Of a DNA stretch of 64,000 bases, positions 22,132-32,993 are shown piece after piece. The stretch lies in assembly GCA_018340375.1 (NCBI GenBank), contig JAFFJZ010000001.1:45128001-45192000 (forward strand), read 5' to 3'. This DNA is from Gonatopus flavifemur. Lineage: Eukaryota; Arthropoda; Insecta; Hymenoptera; Dryinidae. Below the pieces are notes generated by a model. The model was not told where the DNA came from. It did not search any database and was given only the letters and a program-made list of their open reading frames with translations. Position numbers and translations under genes: made by a program. How positions within the stretch are numbered: position 1 is the first letter of the stretch; the number at the start of each line of letters is the position of its first letter.

Positions 22132-22369
22132 CACTGTTAGAAAAGTTATGAAGTTTTTTCCATAAGCAATTTATTAACCAGAATTCATAATGAAATATTG
22201 AATTCAATAATATAATTCTTAATGCTGAGAATTTTATTCTCAATATTGAGAATTTCTTTCTTGATTTTAATAACATATCTGTGAAATTTAATAAATAATC
22301 ATTACAATTCAGTAAGAAATTGTGAGATTTCATCACTCATATTAAATTTAATAATGAGTATTAACAGTG
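22132..22369. mobile_element. 238-bp MITE, CACTGTTA ends with TA duplication
   Basis: The left end CACTGTTAGAAA and right end TATTAACAGTG are flanked by TA on both sides (22130-22131 and 22370-22371). The interior is AT-rich with mirrored ATTGAATTCAATAA and AATATTGAGAAT words. A relative with the same left end starts at 45524. Confidence 0.6.
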
Positions 22370-23079
22370 TACGTAGAAAAAAATGTCAGGTCGAGAACAT
22401 TATCAACAATTAAATTTGTTAATGATTTTTTTATAAAAAATTCAATCACGGGGTTATGGATCAACCAATTTGGACCGCATCAAGTAACCTGTTTGAAGTA
22501 GGATAACCATATCTCTATCAGAAACGTGGAGGAAAATTTATCATGCCCGAATTTGGTTGCCTGATCAGGATCAGATCAAGTGCCCGGATTTGGCCCGGAT
22601 CAAGTTGCCGGGTCCGGCCCGGATGAAATGGAGCGTTACACATTACATCCGGGCCCAATCCGATCACCCATATACATACCGGATCTGGCTGAGGGCAAAT
22701 CGGATCGGTACCGGATTCACACTTCTGCTCGGGCTGTTGTTATTATTCTGGGAATATAAAAAGATGTAAGTAGTGAGTTCTCAAATTGATTGATCGATCA
22801 CAAAAGATTGATCGTTTTGTACAGTTCACTATTGTTTTTATTCTCAGAAAAAATTACAATCCAGTGCCAATTAGATGTGAATAAATCGAATATTCATAGA
22901 ATTTCCTCCAGAGAATCCAGAATCTCTCCAGGTACATGATTCGAAGGTGATAATGCTGTTGATCAGAGATACGAGTACTGAATCAAAAAACTTACTCATC
23001 CATGAGCTTGTTCATGACATCAAATTTACAGAAGAATTGTTCTGACTGCACCTTATTTTCAAGAGGAACTTCTGATTTC

Positions 23080-23205
23080 GTCCTGATTGTTAAATAATAC
23101 GGACAAAAACAGTACTTTTCCATGATTTCAGTTTGAATTTCTCCTCGATCACTTTCATTCAATGGAAAAGTACTGTTTTTGTCCGCATTATTCAACAATC
23201 AGGAC
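23080..23205. repeat. 43-bp-arm hairpin
   Basis: Arms 23080-23122 and 23163-23205 pair at a constant sum of 46285 with only two mismatches around a 40-base loop. Core sequence: GGACAAAAACAGTACTTTTC. It could be a small MITE or a hairpin-RNA source. Confidence 0.7.
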
Positions 23206-24293
23206 AAAATCAGTCTAAAAACGGAATAGGAGGCCAAAAACCGTCCAAATTTCCCGATTCGGATTCAGAATAGTTGAAAATGTACCATGATCTGTTTAAA
23301 ACGTTCAGACGCGATATTCCAAATATTTAAAACAAGAGTGAGCAGTTTCGCTATGGAAGTAATAACTTTCTTTTGTTGTAATCTTAATATCGTTTTTCCT
23401 GAACCATTTTTCTTATCAGAGTTGAAAAAAGTGGAACCCAAAGTTGAAGGGAAGTGCGAAGCGATTGAATTATACAGGGAAATTTGAATCTTTTCCTCTG
23501 AAGACAAGTTATGTCGATTTTCTTAAAAAAAAAGGAATCCTTCAATCACTCTGAAGATTCGTGTAGGTTACATTCGTATTACTCGATCCCTCACTTCTCA
23601 TCTCGTTTTTCCGAGTACTTCAAAATCCAATTCTTTCTTCGATTTTTTTTTAAAGGATTCGAGCAGTAAAAATGTCGTTCTTCGCTTTATTCATCACAAC
23701 AGAACGTATGTCTTGAAATTCCTAAATTATATAATGAATATACACACACTGTCCTAATGCTCGAGTCTTTTGAACACTCTTTGAACTATGAAAAGCGTGA
23801 TAATATGTCACTTGAACGAATTTAACGTTCTATATAAAATTTTACAGCTGTTTCAATGATATATTCACATACTCTTAAATGGTTCAAGAGTGACTACACA
23901 CGATTCGAACATTTGATGTGCTTTGAAATGAAACCTCTGTATTCCCAAAGGCCTTGGGTTGACATAAATCATTTTAACTTCCGCTTTGGTGCTGCAGAAG
24001 CACTAACAAATACTCACTGTTAGTATGATTTTAGTTTACTGGTAAAAAAAAGTCTATATCGACAGCCATTGATAATGGAATTCAATACAGAATTTGTAAC
24101 GATAAATGTCCCTTCGAATCCATTCAATTTCCATTGAATCCCATCAATTTGATTGATGCTGATGAATATCGATGGGTTTGAACAAGTCTGAATAGCTATT
24201 TATCGTTGCGACGTCTGCGTTGAACTTATATATTATTCAACGGAACTCATTAGATTTTTTTGAACCAGGGTAATGGTCGATACTATTCAACAA
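23206..24293. other. non-coding, nothing recognised
   Basis: AT-rich. Small words such as TTGAATCCCATCAATTTGATTGATG near 24130 are locally self-complementary, but no bounded element or gene was found. Confidence 0.45.
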
Positions 24294-24450
24294 CCCTAGT
24301 AGCACAAGGATGTTTGGAATATCCTATAGATGTCCATAGAACATTCGAATATGCGAAAATATTCTATGGATGTTTATAGAACATTCAAAACGTATCAATA
24401 TATTCTGTGCATATTCATAGAATATTCCAAACATTCATGTGCTACTTGGG
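24294..24450. mobile_element. 157-bp element with CCCTAGTAGCAC ends
   Basis: The left end is CCCTAGTAGCACAAGGATG and the right end, reversed, CCCAAGTAGCACATGAATG; both continue into TTTGGAATAT. The interior repeats ATTCTATGGATGTTTATAGA-type words. It is close to the element at 18427-18744. Confidence 0.65.
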
Positions 24451-24589
24451 AACGCTTATCCCTGATGATATGTTCTTTCATCACACTTAATACAGAGAAA
24501 CTATCGATTTTCAACTCTTCCTAATTCAGAGAGTACGAGGCAGATGAAAACATATACGAACTATATTCTCCTTCTATTACAAATGCACG

Positions 24590-25000
24590 ATATTCGTGAA
24601 CCAAAAAGGAAACGTTGACGAAAATGTAATGGCCAGAAACAATGTGTCTATCTATAAACACACATATAGGCGCGAATTAAGTAATAACGGCGGGTTGTGG
24701 TATCGTGAAGAACAGGGGGCGGAGGTTTCGTTCCGATGTAATTCCGCGCATAAACATCCACCATCCAATTACCCGGAAATGCAATTTCCCGAGCAACAGA
24801 GAGTCGAGCCGAGCGGAGCAGGGTCGAAGCTGAGCGGCTCTTCTTATTCTATAACGTCGACCGAACGAACGAACGAACGAACTGGATTTAAAAGCAGATT
24901 TAACTGGCTGGCATTCGTAATAAATTTGAAACTGAAAAGTAAGGTTGGCTCACGCTTTGCACCACTGGCATGTTTTATGTAACAAAGGTATTATGCTTTA
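24590..25000 (+). other. GC-richer unique block, possible exon or regulatory DNA
   Basis: This block is distinctly richer in CG than its flanks and holds a CGAA tetranucleotide run near 24865-24882. It is open for 128 codons on the plus strand (24596-24982), but the peptide looks like translated non-coding DNA (GSKLSGSSYSITSTERTNER). No transposon ends are present. An untranslated exon or a conserved enhancer is plausible. Function unknown. Confidence 0.2.
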
Positions 25001-25771
25001 TGCGTTGGTCTTTGCTGAAATACCTGCATCCATTGTCCTTTGTGAATGAAAAGAAGTGGAGCCCATTTAATCACTGAATTATGATGAAATATGATTATTT
25101 TCTGTTGGATCCGAGGATAAATGGTTTGTAAGAAGAATATATGGCACGGAAAGCATTGTTCAACATCATGGAGAATAATTTTTTTTCATTCTCTTCTGCG
25201 TCAACATTTTGTGTGTTTCCGTTGGAAATTGCTTGTTGAGCGATTATATCGGGTCTCTCATCAGAGTATTCGTGGTTTTCCCGAAGAGGAAAGAGAAGAG
25301 CTAGGCTTATGCTAGCAGGATATGACGGTAATCGATTTATTCGTTATGTATGATGAATCTTCCATCTGTTCGATACTCTCAAAGTGCAGTGTCTGTTTGT
25401 ATCAAAAGCTTTCTCTGCCACTCTATTTAAGAATACAATTTTTTACGACCTTTTGCTGCCTTATATATTTTCGTGGACATTTTTCTTCTTCGCATGCACG
25501 TTGACTCGTGTACACAGTCAGTAGATATTTTTCATGATTAAAATATGTGATGGTTCGAAATAAGAATTCCCTATATAGTGAACTACTATTTTTGTCATTT
25601 ATGTGTGGATGCTCGAGAGGGAGAGGGCTTAGCCTTGCTATTGATGTTCCTGCATTAGGAAAATATGTTTTCTTTTATATTATTGAAGATAGCGAGGTGT
25701 TTACATCTTAAAGAATCAGGAAAAGTCAGGTAAGGAAAAATAGGTCAGGGAGAGTTATGAAAATCCCACAA
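25001..25771. other. non-coding, nothing recognised
   Basis: AT-rich, no repeats or genes detected. Confidence 0.5.
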
Positions 25772-26277
25772 TGAGAGAAAAGTCCATTGTTAATTGTACT
25801 ATTTTGATCAGTAGAACGTATATTAGTTACATTAACTAATGCATTAGTGTATTTGCATGATAATATAGCGAAAGGAACTAATCAAAAATCGTCAATGATA
25901 TTACAAAAATTTGTGACGGAAATATAGCGGTTGGAACTTATTTCTTAGTAAAACTTTTCAGTATCCTTGAATAGTAAAATTAACTCCAAGAACCTATTCC
26001 TATTCACAGTTCAGATTAGTTCATTGAGAGAAAAGTCCACTGTAAATTGTACTATTGTGATCAGTAAAACGGATATTAGCTACAGTCACTGATGCATTCG
26101 TATATTTGCATGATTATAAAGTGAAAGTAACCAATTCGAAATCGTTGGAGATAATACAAAAATTTGTGGAGAAAATAAAGGTAGTTGGAACTTATTTTTT
26201 AGTCAAACTTTCTACTATCCTTGAATAGTAGAATTAACTCGAAGAATCTATTCCTATTTACAGTTCAGATTCATTTT
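25772..26277 (+). repeat. 253-bp direct tandem duplication
   Basis: Unit 1 (25772-26024) and unit 2 (26025-26277) both start TGAGAGAAAAGTCCA and end near CAGTTCAGATT. They differ by scattered substitutions, perhaps 15 percent by eye. A weaker third copy may follow around 26390-26460 (TTAGTAAAAAATATATTGAG against CAGTAAAACGGATATTAGC). No open frame is shared. Confidence 0.75.
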
Positions 26278-26650
26278 TTTTTTATTAGCACACAAAAATT
26301 CGCTCAGTCAACATGACTGCTTTCCAAAGTATAAGATTTGGCATAATATCTACCAACTATTTATAGGTTAATTCACGAATGCTTATAGTAAGCTTTACAA
26401 TTTCGATTAGTAAAAAATATATTGAGCAGAGCAACTAACTTCACATTGGTAAACTTGAATAAGTTGATACAGAAAGTTCAATTACGTAGGAAAAATCCGA
26501 GACTGTTGAAATTATTGATGGAATCAAGCTATACGTGTATCTTAGGCAGCTGTGCTTTGGCTTTTATCCTAGTGTGGCTCAGTTTTCGAGATATTCAAGT
26601 TTAAAGAATGAACGCGAGTTGATATATCTGAAGAAGATCCATCTACTCAA

Positions 26651-26760
26651 GCGACCGGTGGTGGCTTGAGTGATAGAATCTCAGCGTTCAGCCCGAACGT
26701 CCTGTGTTCAATTCTCGTGGAAGTGATTCTTTTTTCTCATTTATCCTGATATTTTTTCCA
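26651..26760 (+). mobile_element. tRNA-like SINE head (copy 2)
   Basis: GGTGGCTTGAGTGATAGAAT (A-box-like) is followed, 30 bases after its end, by CCTGTGTTCAATTC (B-box-like), then a T-rich tail (CTTTTTTCTC). It matches copy 1 at 3978-4080 on the other strand. The body between the boxes is more diverged. Just before it, the sequence carries ACCGGTG in place of the CCCGGCA of copy 1. Confidence 0.5.
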
Positions 26761-27350
26761 ACTACACTGAATAGTAAAAAAAATAGGTAATCTGACTGAT
26801 GTTTAAAAGCAAGGATCTTTTGTGCTCTCACTATTCGTAGTATGGAAGCAGTAGTTGATTTTGCTACCAAAAAATAGTAAAAAATTTTCCCTTCTCGATG
26901 GGTAAGATTAAATAGTTCATTTTAAAATCAATACTTGGTGGAAGAATATGGTATTTTTTACGAACATTCATGATCTATTGAACTAACAACTTCTACTATT
27001 TTTCATAGCTGAGTCCTTTCACAACTCAGAAAAATAGTAAAAAAATAGTGAATCCCACTATTTTTTTCTGTTAGTGTATGGAAAATCTAGGTAATTCTTC
27101 TCATGTACTGAAACTGAATCTTTTCTCACAGTTTCGATTTATTATAATAATAGTGGGGATCAATAAAATCGCAGTTCTGTGTACTGATTTATGATCTCTG
27201 TACTCCAATATGGATGCATGCGATCAATTTATACCCACTGAGAAAACTGTTTAGTTTATTCAATTGAAAATTGTTGTTGAAATAAACAATCGCTTCAGTT
27301 CAGGCAACTTGAATCTTTGATTTGATGCCGTCCTTGGTGATCGCGACTAA

Positions 27351-28073
27351 GGGGGCGTCCATTAATTACGTGAGGTGTTCAAGGGAGGGAGGGGATCAAA
27401 CTAAATCTTTCCAAATCTCACTTGGGGGAGAGGGGGGTCTTAGCAAATATCACGTAATTTGTTTTCTAACAGAAAACGATGTGAAATTGCGTGAAATTAT
27501 TTTCAAAAAAATTTAATTATATCCCTGTGATTTTACATTACGGAAATATTCTCAAATACTACTTCCACAGCACTCGTTGTCTAAAAGATATCTCCAGAAA
27601 TAATTGAGAGCAATGCGACAAGTCTCATGCAATATGAATAGACATCTTTTAGAATTCTTAAACTGTTCTTATTTCTGAAAGATATCTTTGAGAACGTTTC
27701 CAGAAACCTTTTAGAAATTCCTGGAATATATCTTTTAGAGAATTCCAAAAGGTTTCTGAAAACGTTCCCAAAGATATCTTTTAGAAGTAAGAGCAGTTTA
27801 AGTCTCATAAAAGATGTCTATTCATGTTGCATAAGACTTCTTGCATTGTTCTCAACCATTTCTGAAGATATCTTGCAGACAACTAGTGATGTGTGGGTAG
27901 TCTTTTCTAGTCTCAAATAAAAGTACCAGAACAAATTGTGTTTCTATTTTCTTTTAATAATCCAACGCATTCACACCTAAAACACAAATTTTGAAAAATC
28001 TCACGAAATCTCACCAGGGAGGGAGGGATCTAAAAATCCTCAAAAATGCTTCACGTAATTAATTGACGCCCCC
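27351..28073. mobile_element. Harbinger-like MITE, GGGGGCGTCAATTAAT-type ends, TAA duplication
   Basis: The left end GGGGGCGTCCATTAATTACG is inverted at the right as GGGGGCGTCAATTAATTACG. The three bases TAA lie directly outside both ends (27348-27350 and 28074-28076), which fits the PIF/Harbinger superfamily. GGGAGGGAGGG lies subterminally on both sides. There is no transposase, so it is non-autonomous. The central part is taken by the palindrome 27577-27883. Confidence 0.65.
27577..27883. repeat. 307-bp palindrome inside the Harbinger-like element
   Basis: Arms of about 150 bp start GTTGTCTAAAAGATATCTCC and, reversed, GTTGTCTGCAAGATATCTTC, and pair to a centre near 27730. AAGATATCTTT recurs several times. 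It could be a separate palindromic insertion or the native core of the element. Confidence 0.65.
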
Positions 28074-28091
28074 TAATCAGTTTTCTCAGTG

Positions 28092-29244
28092 GGTGTGAAG
28101 AAGAATTTTGCTGAATTGATGTGAAAAAATTCACAGGTAACTGATTATCATTTTTAATTTTCAACCATGCAACTCAAGTTTATTAAGGTGTTCCGAAGAT
28201 GAGAAAAAGGTAAATAGAGAGAGAGAGATCGTAATTGTGGATGCAAAAAGCTTTTCCTATGAAAAATATTATCATAATTAACGGTTAGTGGCCTTTTGAT
28301 AGACAAAGATTGTCATGATTGAAAATCCACACCTATTTCATGCAGGGAAATATGATCGTAATGACGGAAAATCGTATGTTTTTCATTCGAAATATGGTTA
28401 TGATTACGGAAAAACGCATTTCCAAAAGTGCAACTAAGTACTTTCATGCAGTTGAATATGGCAGACGAGAGGGGCATAAGTGACTTTACTATCAGACAAT
28501 TTCATTTCTATAAAACAATATGGACATGTATTTGCAAATGAAAGCGTTTTCGCAAGAAAAGTATAGTTGGGATCGTAGACAAAGACTTTTTTGATAGAGA
28601 TATGCAGTCAAAATTCAGATGAAATACCTTTTTTTGTGAATAAAATATATTCCCAATTTCTGATGAACACTTTATATAGAAAAATATTATCAATCACAGT
28701 TACTCTCGTGAATGAGAGCCTTAAGACAGATTACAATTATGTTGGCGGATCAAGGTGGATTTTATAGAAAACAATACAGTCGGGATTGTGAGTCAAAGCG
28801 TTTTTTTCCTCTACCAGAAATATCGTCATCATTGCGTCGAAACCTTTACCTTCTCACGAAAAACTGTAGTGAGTTTTGAAAAGCAGCATGCGATTTTATT
28901 ACATCAATCAATTCTTGTCTGATATTTTGTACAACGGAATCTACATGTAAATCTCTGTACAGAATCCACAAAGATCTTTTTCACATGAACATTATTGGTC
29001 ATCTATATCCGTCTGTTACTACTGATGCGTTGAACTACTGCTTTTCAATTCACTTTTGACCCTCCTTGAGATTTTTGAGCATAAGGAAACTACTCCAGCT
29101 GTTCAAAGTAGTATTTCATATGTTGTATGCGAAGAAAGATTATCTTCGTTGAAACAAGATGGAAGTAAATCAGGTTCAGAATTGGCGGTCGAATAGCGTT
29201 ATCTATCGTAAATATCATTTATCAGCTTCAAATGACATTCATGA
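28092..29244. other. non-coding, nothing recognised
   Basis: AT-rich with a short GA run near 28217. Loosely recurring words (GAAAAATATTATCAT, ACAAAGA) suggest an old, decayed repeat, but no unit could be defined. Confidence 0.45.
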
Positions 29245-29496
29245 TTGGTGTATGAGAAATTGATGTCAACGCTACTCTACAATGGAATGTTCATTATGAA
29301 GCTACAGGCGAGGTTTGGACGAAGTTTGAGAGCAGTTATTCATGTCATGGAACGTGAGAATTCGATGATGACAAAATTACGAGAATTGTTAAATTCAATC
29401 CCAGACGTATGTATCATTTTTGACAATCGTGGAAAACTTGTCGATGCATCATTTGATACAGAATTCATGTATATCTCATGCACAAAGCTCTTATAA
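29245..29496 (+). CDS. hypothetical coding fragment
   Basis: An 83-codon frame. The first codon is TTG and is preceded by an in-frame TGA, so translation would have to begin at the ATG at 29263 or the region is an exon. Codon use looks less random than in neighbouring frames. The segment MTKLRELLNSIPDVCIIFDN followed by RGKLVDAS superficially resembles the start of a PAS domain, but it stops 20 residues later, far too short for the fold. A possible 5' splice site (GAC|GTATGT) sits at 29409. I cannot name a family; chance remains a real possibility. Confidence 0.2.
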   Translation: MVYEKLMSTLLYNGMFIMKLQARFGRSLRAVIHVMERENSMMTKLRELLNSIPDVCIIFDNRGKLVDASFDTEFMYISCTKLL

Positions 29497-29759
29497 ATAC
29501 TTATAATTAATCGAACAATCATGGTTTTACAACACACATTTAGGAACAAAATGGATTGCATTCTCACTAATGACCAATTATATGAAGATCAAGTGAACGA
29601 TATTACGCGTATACAAGTGTAATGTAATGTATAAAATTTGCTACGCGTATCACAATTAAAACATATCATCAGAGATTTGAAAGAACTTGGGAATACAAAT
29701 GAATAGTTATAATATTCGAGGTGAAGTTGAATACGTCGTGCATGATGTAGAACGATTGT

Positions 29760-31019
29760 GAATTATTTTTTGTTGCGCCGATAGGTGGCGGTCGAAATAG
29801 GTTAGGTAATGATGAATGTGACACAGTAAGGTTGGACATGTGTCAACATCACAACATCGTCATATCAGTGAACTTTTGATGACATCTTAAACTCTTACTC
29901 GATCGAAGATGTCAGTTTTTGAGCTGAATTTCCGTCATTTGTGGGAAGTTCTGATTATCCGCTTTCATTTGAAGAAAACTGCAGCTGAGACTCATAGAAT
30001 GCTCCCAAGCCCTCACGGTGAGGCTGCTTTGAGTGGAAAAACGTGTCGTGAATGGTTTCAATGTTTCAAGAAGGGTGATTTCAATGTCGAAGACCGATAT
30101 GGCGGTGGAAGAGAGGAAATTTTTGAAGATTCCGATTTGGAGACATTACTTGATGAAGACTCGTGCCAAACGCAAGAAGAATTGGCAGAATCATTGGGAG
30201 TAACTCAACAAACCATTTCGAAAGACCTCGAAGCCATGGGAATGATTCAGAAACAGGGGAATTGGGTTCCGTACGAATTGAAGCCAAAAGATAATGAACG
30301 ACGTTTCTTTACTTGCGAACAGCTGCTTCAAAGACAGAATCGAGAGGGGTTTTTACACCGCATTGTAACTGGCGACGAAAAATGGGTCCACTACGATAAT
30401 CCTAAGCGCAGAAAATCTTGGGGAATGCCCGGACATGTCCCCACGGTGACGGCTAAACCAAATATTCATGGTGCCAAGGTTATGCTCTGCATTTGGTGGG
30501 ATCAGCTTGGTGTCGTATATTATGAGCTATTGAAACTGAGTGAAACCATCACAGGAGATCGATATCCAACGCAGTTGATGCGTTCGAGCTGAGCATTGGA
30601 GAAGAAACGGCCATAGTACCAAGAAAGACACGATAAAGTTATCCTCCAACATGATAATGCTCTAACACATGTCTCAAAACCGGTCAAGACATATTTGGAA
30701 ACACTAAAATGGGAAGTTTCACCCCATCCGCCGTACTCTCCAGACATTGCCTCTTCCGACTACCCTTTATTTCGATCGATGGCACACAGCCTGAGTGATT
30801 AGCATTTTCATTCTTATGAAGAAGTTGAAGAATGGATCGATTCGTGAATCACCTCGAAAGATGCATCGTTTTTCCGAGATGGGATCCGACAATTCCCAAA
30901 AAGATGGGAGAAAATAGTGGCTAGTGATGGCTAGTATCTTGAACCATAAATATGTATTTACTTTTTGAAAATAAAGCCTCAAATTTTGAGCAAAAACAGC
31001 GGGAGCAAAGTTGTACACT
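29760..31019 (+). mobile_element. mariner element, 5' end missing
   Basis: The right end reversed reads AGTGTACAACTTTGCTCCCG, a typical mariner terminal repeat, followed by TA at 31020-31021. No matching repeat was found upstream of the transposase. The upstream sequence only retains TTTTTGTTGCGCC and GGTGGCGG-like bases near 29768-29790, which probably belong to the 5' untranslated part, so the left tip is deleted or eroded. The start coordinate is approximate. It is dead because of the missing end and a broken transposase. Confidence 0.75.
29909..30949 (+). pseudogene. mariner transposase pseudogene, full length with five in-frame stops
   Basis: Reading straight through gives 346 codons before the final TAA, the normal mariner length, with no frameshift. 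Premature stops lie at 30590-30592, 30614-30616, 30800-30802, 30845-30847 and 30932-30934. The N-terminal helix-turn-helix part (residues ~1-110) contains KTCREWFQCFKKGDF and the second HTH ESLGVTQQTISKDLEAMG. The linker motif WVPYEL (119-124) replaces the usual WVPHEL. The catalytic acids are all present: D156 in VTGDEKWVHYDN, D249 in LQHDN, and D284 in YSPDIASSDYPLF, giving the mariner DD34D spacing. It once cut and pasted the element by binding its terminal repeats. The pattern of substitutions without frameshifts suggests moderate age. Confidence 0.92.
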
Positions 31020-31021
31020 TA

Positions 31022-32729
31022 ATATTGATAGTTTTCATGATGAATTCCAGTTCCAAACTGTGCTTACGATTCTCTCCCAACTATTCGTCATATCATTTTC
31101 ATGTGAAACGAAAAGCCATGAGAATCTTTGATGCGGTGTTACACTATATAGAGTGTAATGCAGCGAATATTGACACCAACGTGATACAGTAACCGACTGA
31201 TATCGTTTGATTTCCACATTGTCGGATACCACTCTGCGAAGCAGATATTACGTAAACAATACGAAAGTGAATTCAATTGAGTGATTTATTTCGATAAACG
31301 TGGTTCGTTATGTGAATAATGTGTATTGTCTGATGGATTCATTATTCCCGTAGTTGTAGGAACAACAATTTACGATCTCAAAATTGGTTGAAATTCGTCG
31401 GGAAATTCAAACTTTCTATTCAAATGCACAGTGTGGTGGCTCTTCATTGTCATATATCCATATATAATGATGTGAAATACACATCGTAAATGGGAAAGCA
31501 GTTAGATCCCACTGAGGAACGAATTCAACTATAATGTACCCGCTTTTCCACATAATGATTTAAGGTTAACCGAAATTGTTTTATACTCCGTCATTAAAAT
31601 CACGATCATCGTGCGTTAATTGAAGAGAATTCTCATATCGCGTATAGTATTCATCTGTGTTTTCGTGTTTGAGCCATTGATTTTCATTTTGATTCGGTCA
31701 TTTATGTATTTTTATCAACACTCTCAATCGAATTTGCGGTAGTTGATGATAAACATTTTTTTTCTAATGTTTCCGACATTGATTATGTCCTTTGAAAGAC
31801 ATCAAAGGAATTTTCCAGTGTCTAGAAGTTAGCCGAAAATTTTGAATTTTGAAACAATATTGTAGCAGCTACCAAAAAATTTCAATCCTTCAATGAGGAA
31901 TCAATTTATGATTCCACACAATACGCAGTCTCAAAACCTAAATGAATTCCAGTGAGAATTGGATAAAAAATCGTCACTGAAGGGGAGGTTCTCAACTAGC
32001 GACCTCGAAATAAGATGATTTTCTCGAATTTTTGTCTCATCGAAGGAAGTGAATAAAGAGCTCGGGGGTTTTCGCACTTGTTAATTGAGTCTTTAAGTAC
32101 ATGAAAAAATCTTTTTCAGTAAAAAATGATGCCATGAGAGTTCTTGATACGTGTTGAAACATAATCACCTGAAAAAACAGTGATCAATCGGGCGCCACTA
32201 TAGCACTTACAAAAATGATCAAAAATCCGAAAATTTTTATGGAATATATCATATTCGTTGGAGTTTGTACCAATAAAACCAATGAGAAAGTCCAAAATTA
32301 AAAAAAATGACAGACATGCAAACTTTTGATAGAGTTTTTTCACCTCTTTTTTGCTCTTTACAGTGCTACAAAAAAAAACAAAAAAGGCAACTGTCATCTC
32401 CATTTAGGTTCATCCTCCGATAAATTCAATCAGCTCCAAAATGAAATGAAAGAAGAGCGATCCGTTCAGTAGTTCTTGGGATATCGTGGAGCCAAACTTG
32501 AAAAACATGGTTGCGAGAAAAACGCCTTTGAAGTTCCGGGATACGAATCCTTTAACTTGAGAAAATTTTCTTCATGTACTTTAAGACCCATTTAATGAGT
32601 TTCAAATCACTCGAGTTCTCAATTTACTCCCTTCTTGAGGAAAAAAAATTCGAGAGAATTACCTTATTTCGGAATTCGCTTGATGAGAACCTCCCGATTC
32701 AACACTTCTGAATTTTCTACCCTACTCCT
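31022..32729. other. non-coding, nothing recognised
   Basis: AT-rich, random-looking frames, no bounded repeats. Confidence 0.5.
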
Positions 32730-32993
32730 CACGGAAAAAAATAATTAGCTATGAGAGCTATTTTTTATGTACCACAGCTACTCTCTCAGCGTTAGCAGCA
32801 AGAAATGTAGCTACCTCAGCGAAAATTCAACAGCTAAATTATTTGGCTATCCAAATATCAACCACGAAACCTGTTCAGTTCAGCTACGATTTTCTATTGC
32901 GGCAGCTGAAAAGTAGTTACAGCTGCAATTATTTTAGCCACAGTGGTGCTGAAGAAGTGAGTAGCTGCCACAGCTATTTCCTTTTTTTTCATG
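32730..32993. mobile_element. 264-bp MITE, CACGGAAAAAAA ends and AGCT words
   Basis: The left end CACGGAAAAAAATAATTAGC is inverted as CATGAAAAAAAAGGAAATAGC. The interior is dense in CAGCTA/TAGCTG words (GTAGCTACC, CAGCTACG, TAGCTGCC) arranged in both orientations. It has no coding capacity. Confidence 0.6.

Larger units (their letters stand above)
21216..22733. mobile_element. 1.5-kb element with CCCGAGTAG ends and ATCCGG words, interrupted
   Basis: The left end CCCGAGTAGAAGTTCC leads to CTATCCGG. The right end reversed, CCCGAGCAGAAGTGTGAATC, leads to CGG. ATCCGG/CCGGATC words crowd both the left (21200-21800) and right (22550-22715) parts, separated by AT-rich DNA that contains a CACTGTTA MITE (22132-22369). 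A single older element split by insertions is the simplest reading; two independent elements is the alternative. No coding capacity was recognised. Confidence 0.5.
27236..28091. mobile_element. outer CACTGAGAAAACTG element of a nest
   Basis: CACTGAGAAAACTG at 27236 is inverted as CAGTTTTCTCAGTG ending at 28091, with CC/GG just outside. Almost all of its length is the Harbinger-like insertion 27351-28073, which itself carries a palindrome. Confidence 0.55.

Noticed and set aside
24596..24982. 128-codon plus-strand frame as a gene
   Set aside because: It spans a CGAA repeat and shows no domain; more likely regulatory or untranslated sequence.
29245..29496. PAS-domain protein
   Set aside because: Only about 30 residues resemble the start of a PAS fold and the frame ends before the domain could be completed; kept only as an unknown fragment.
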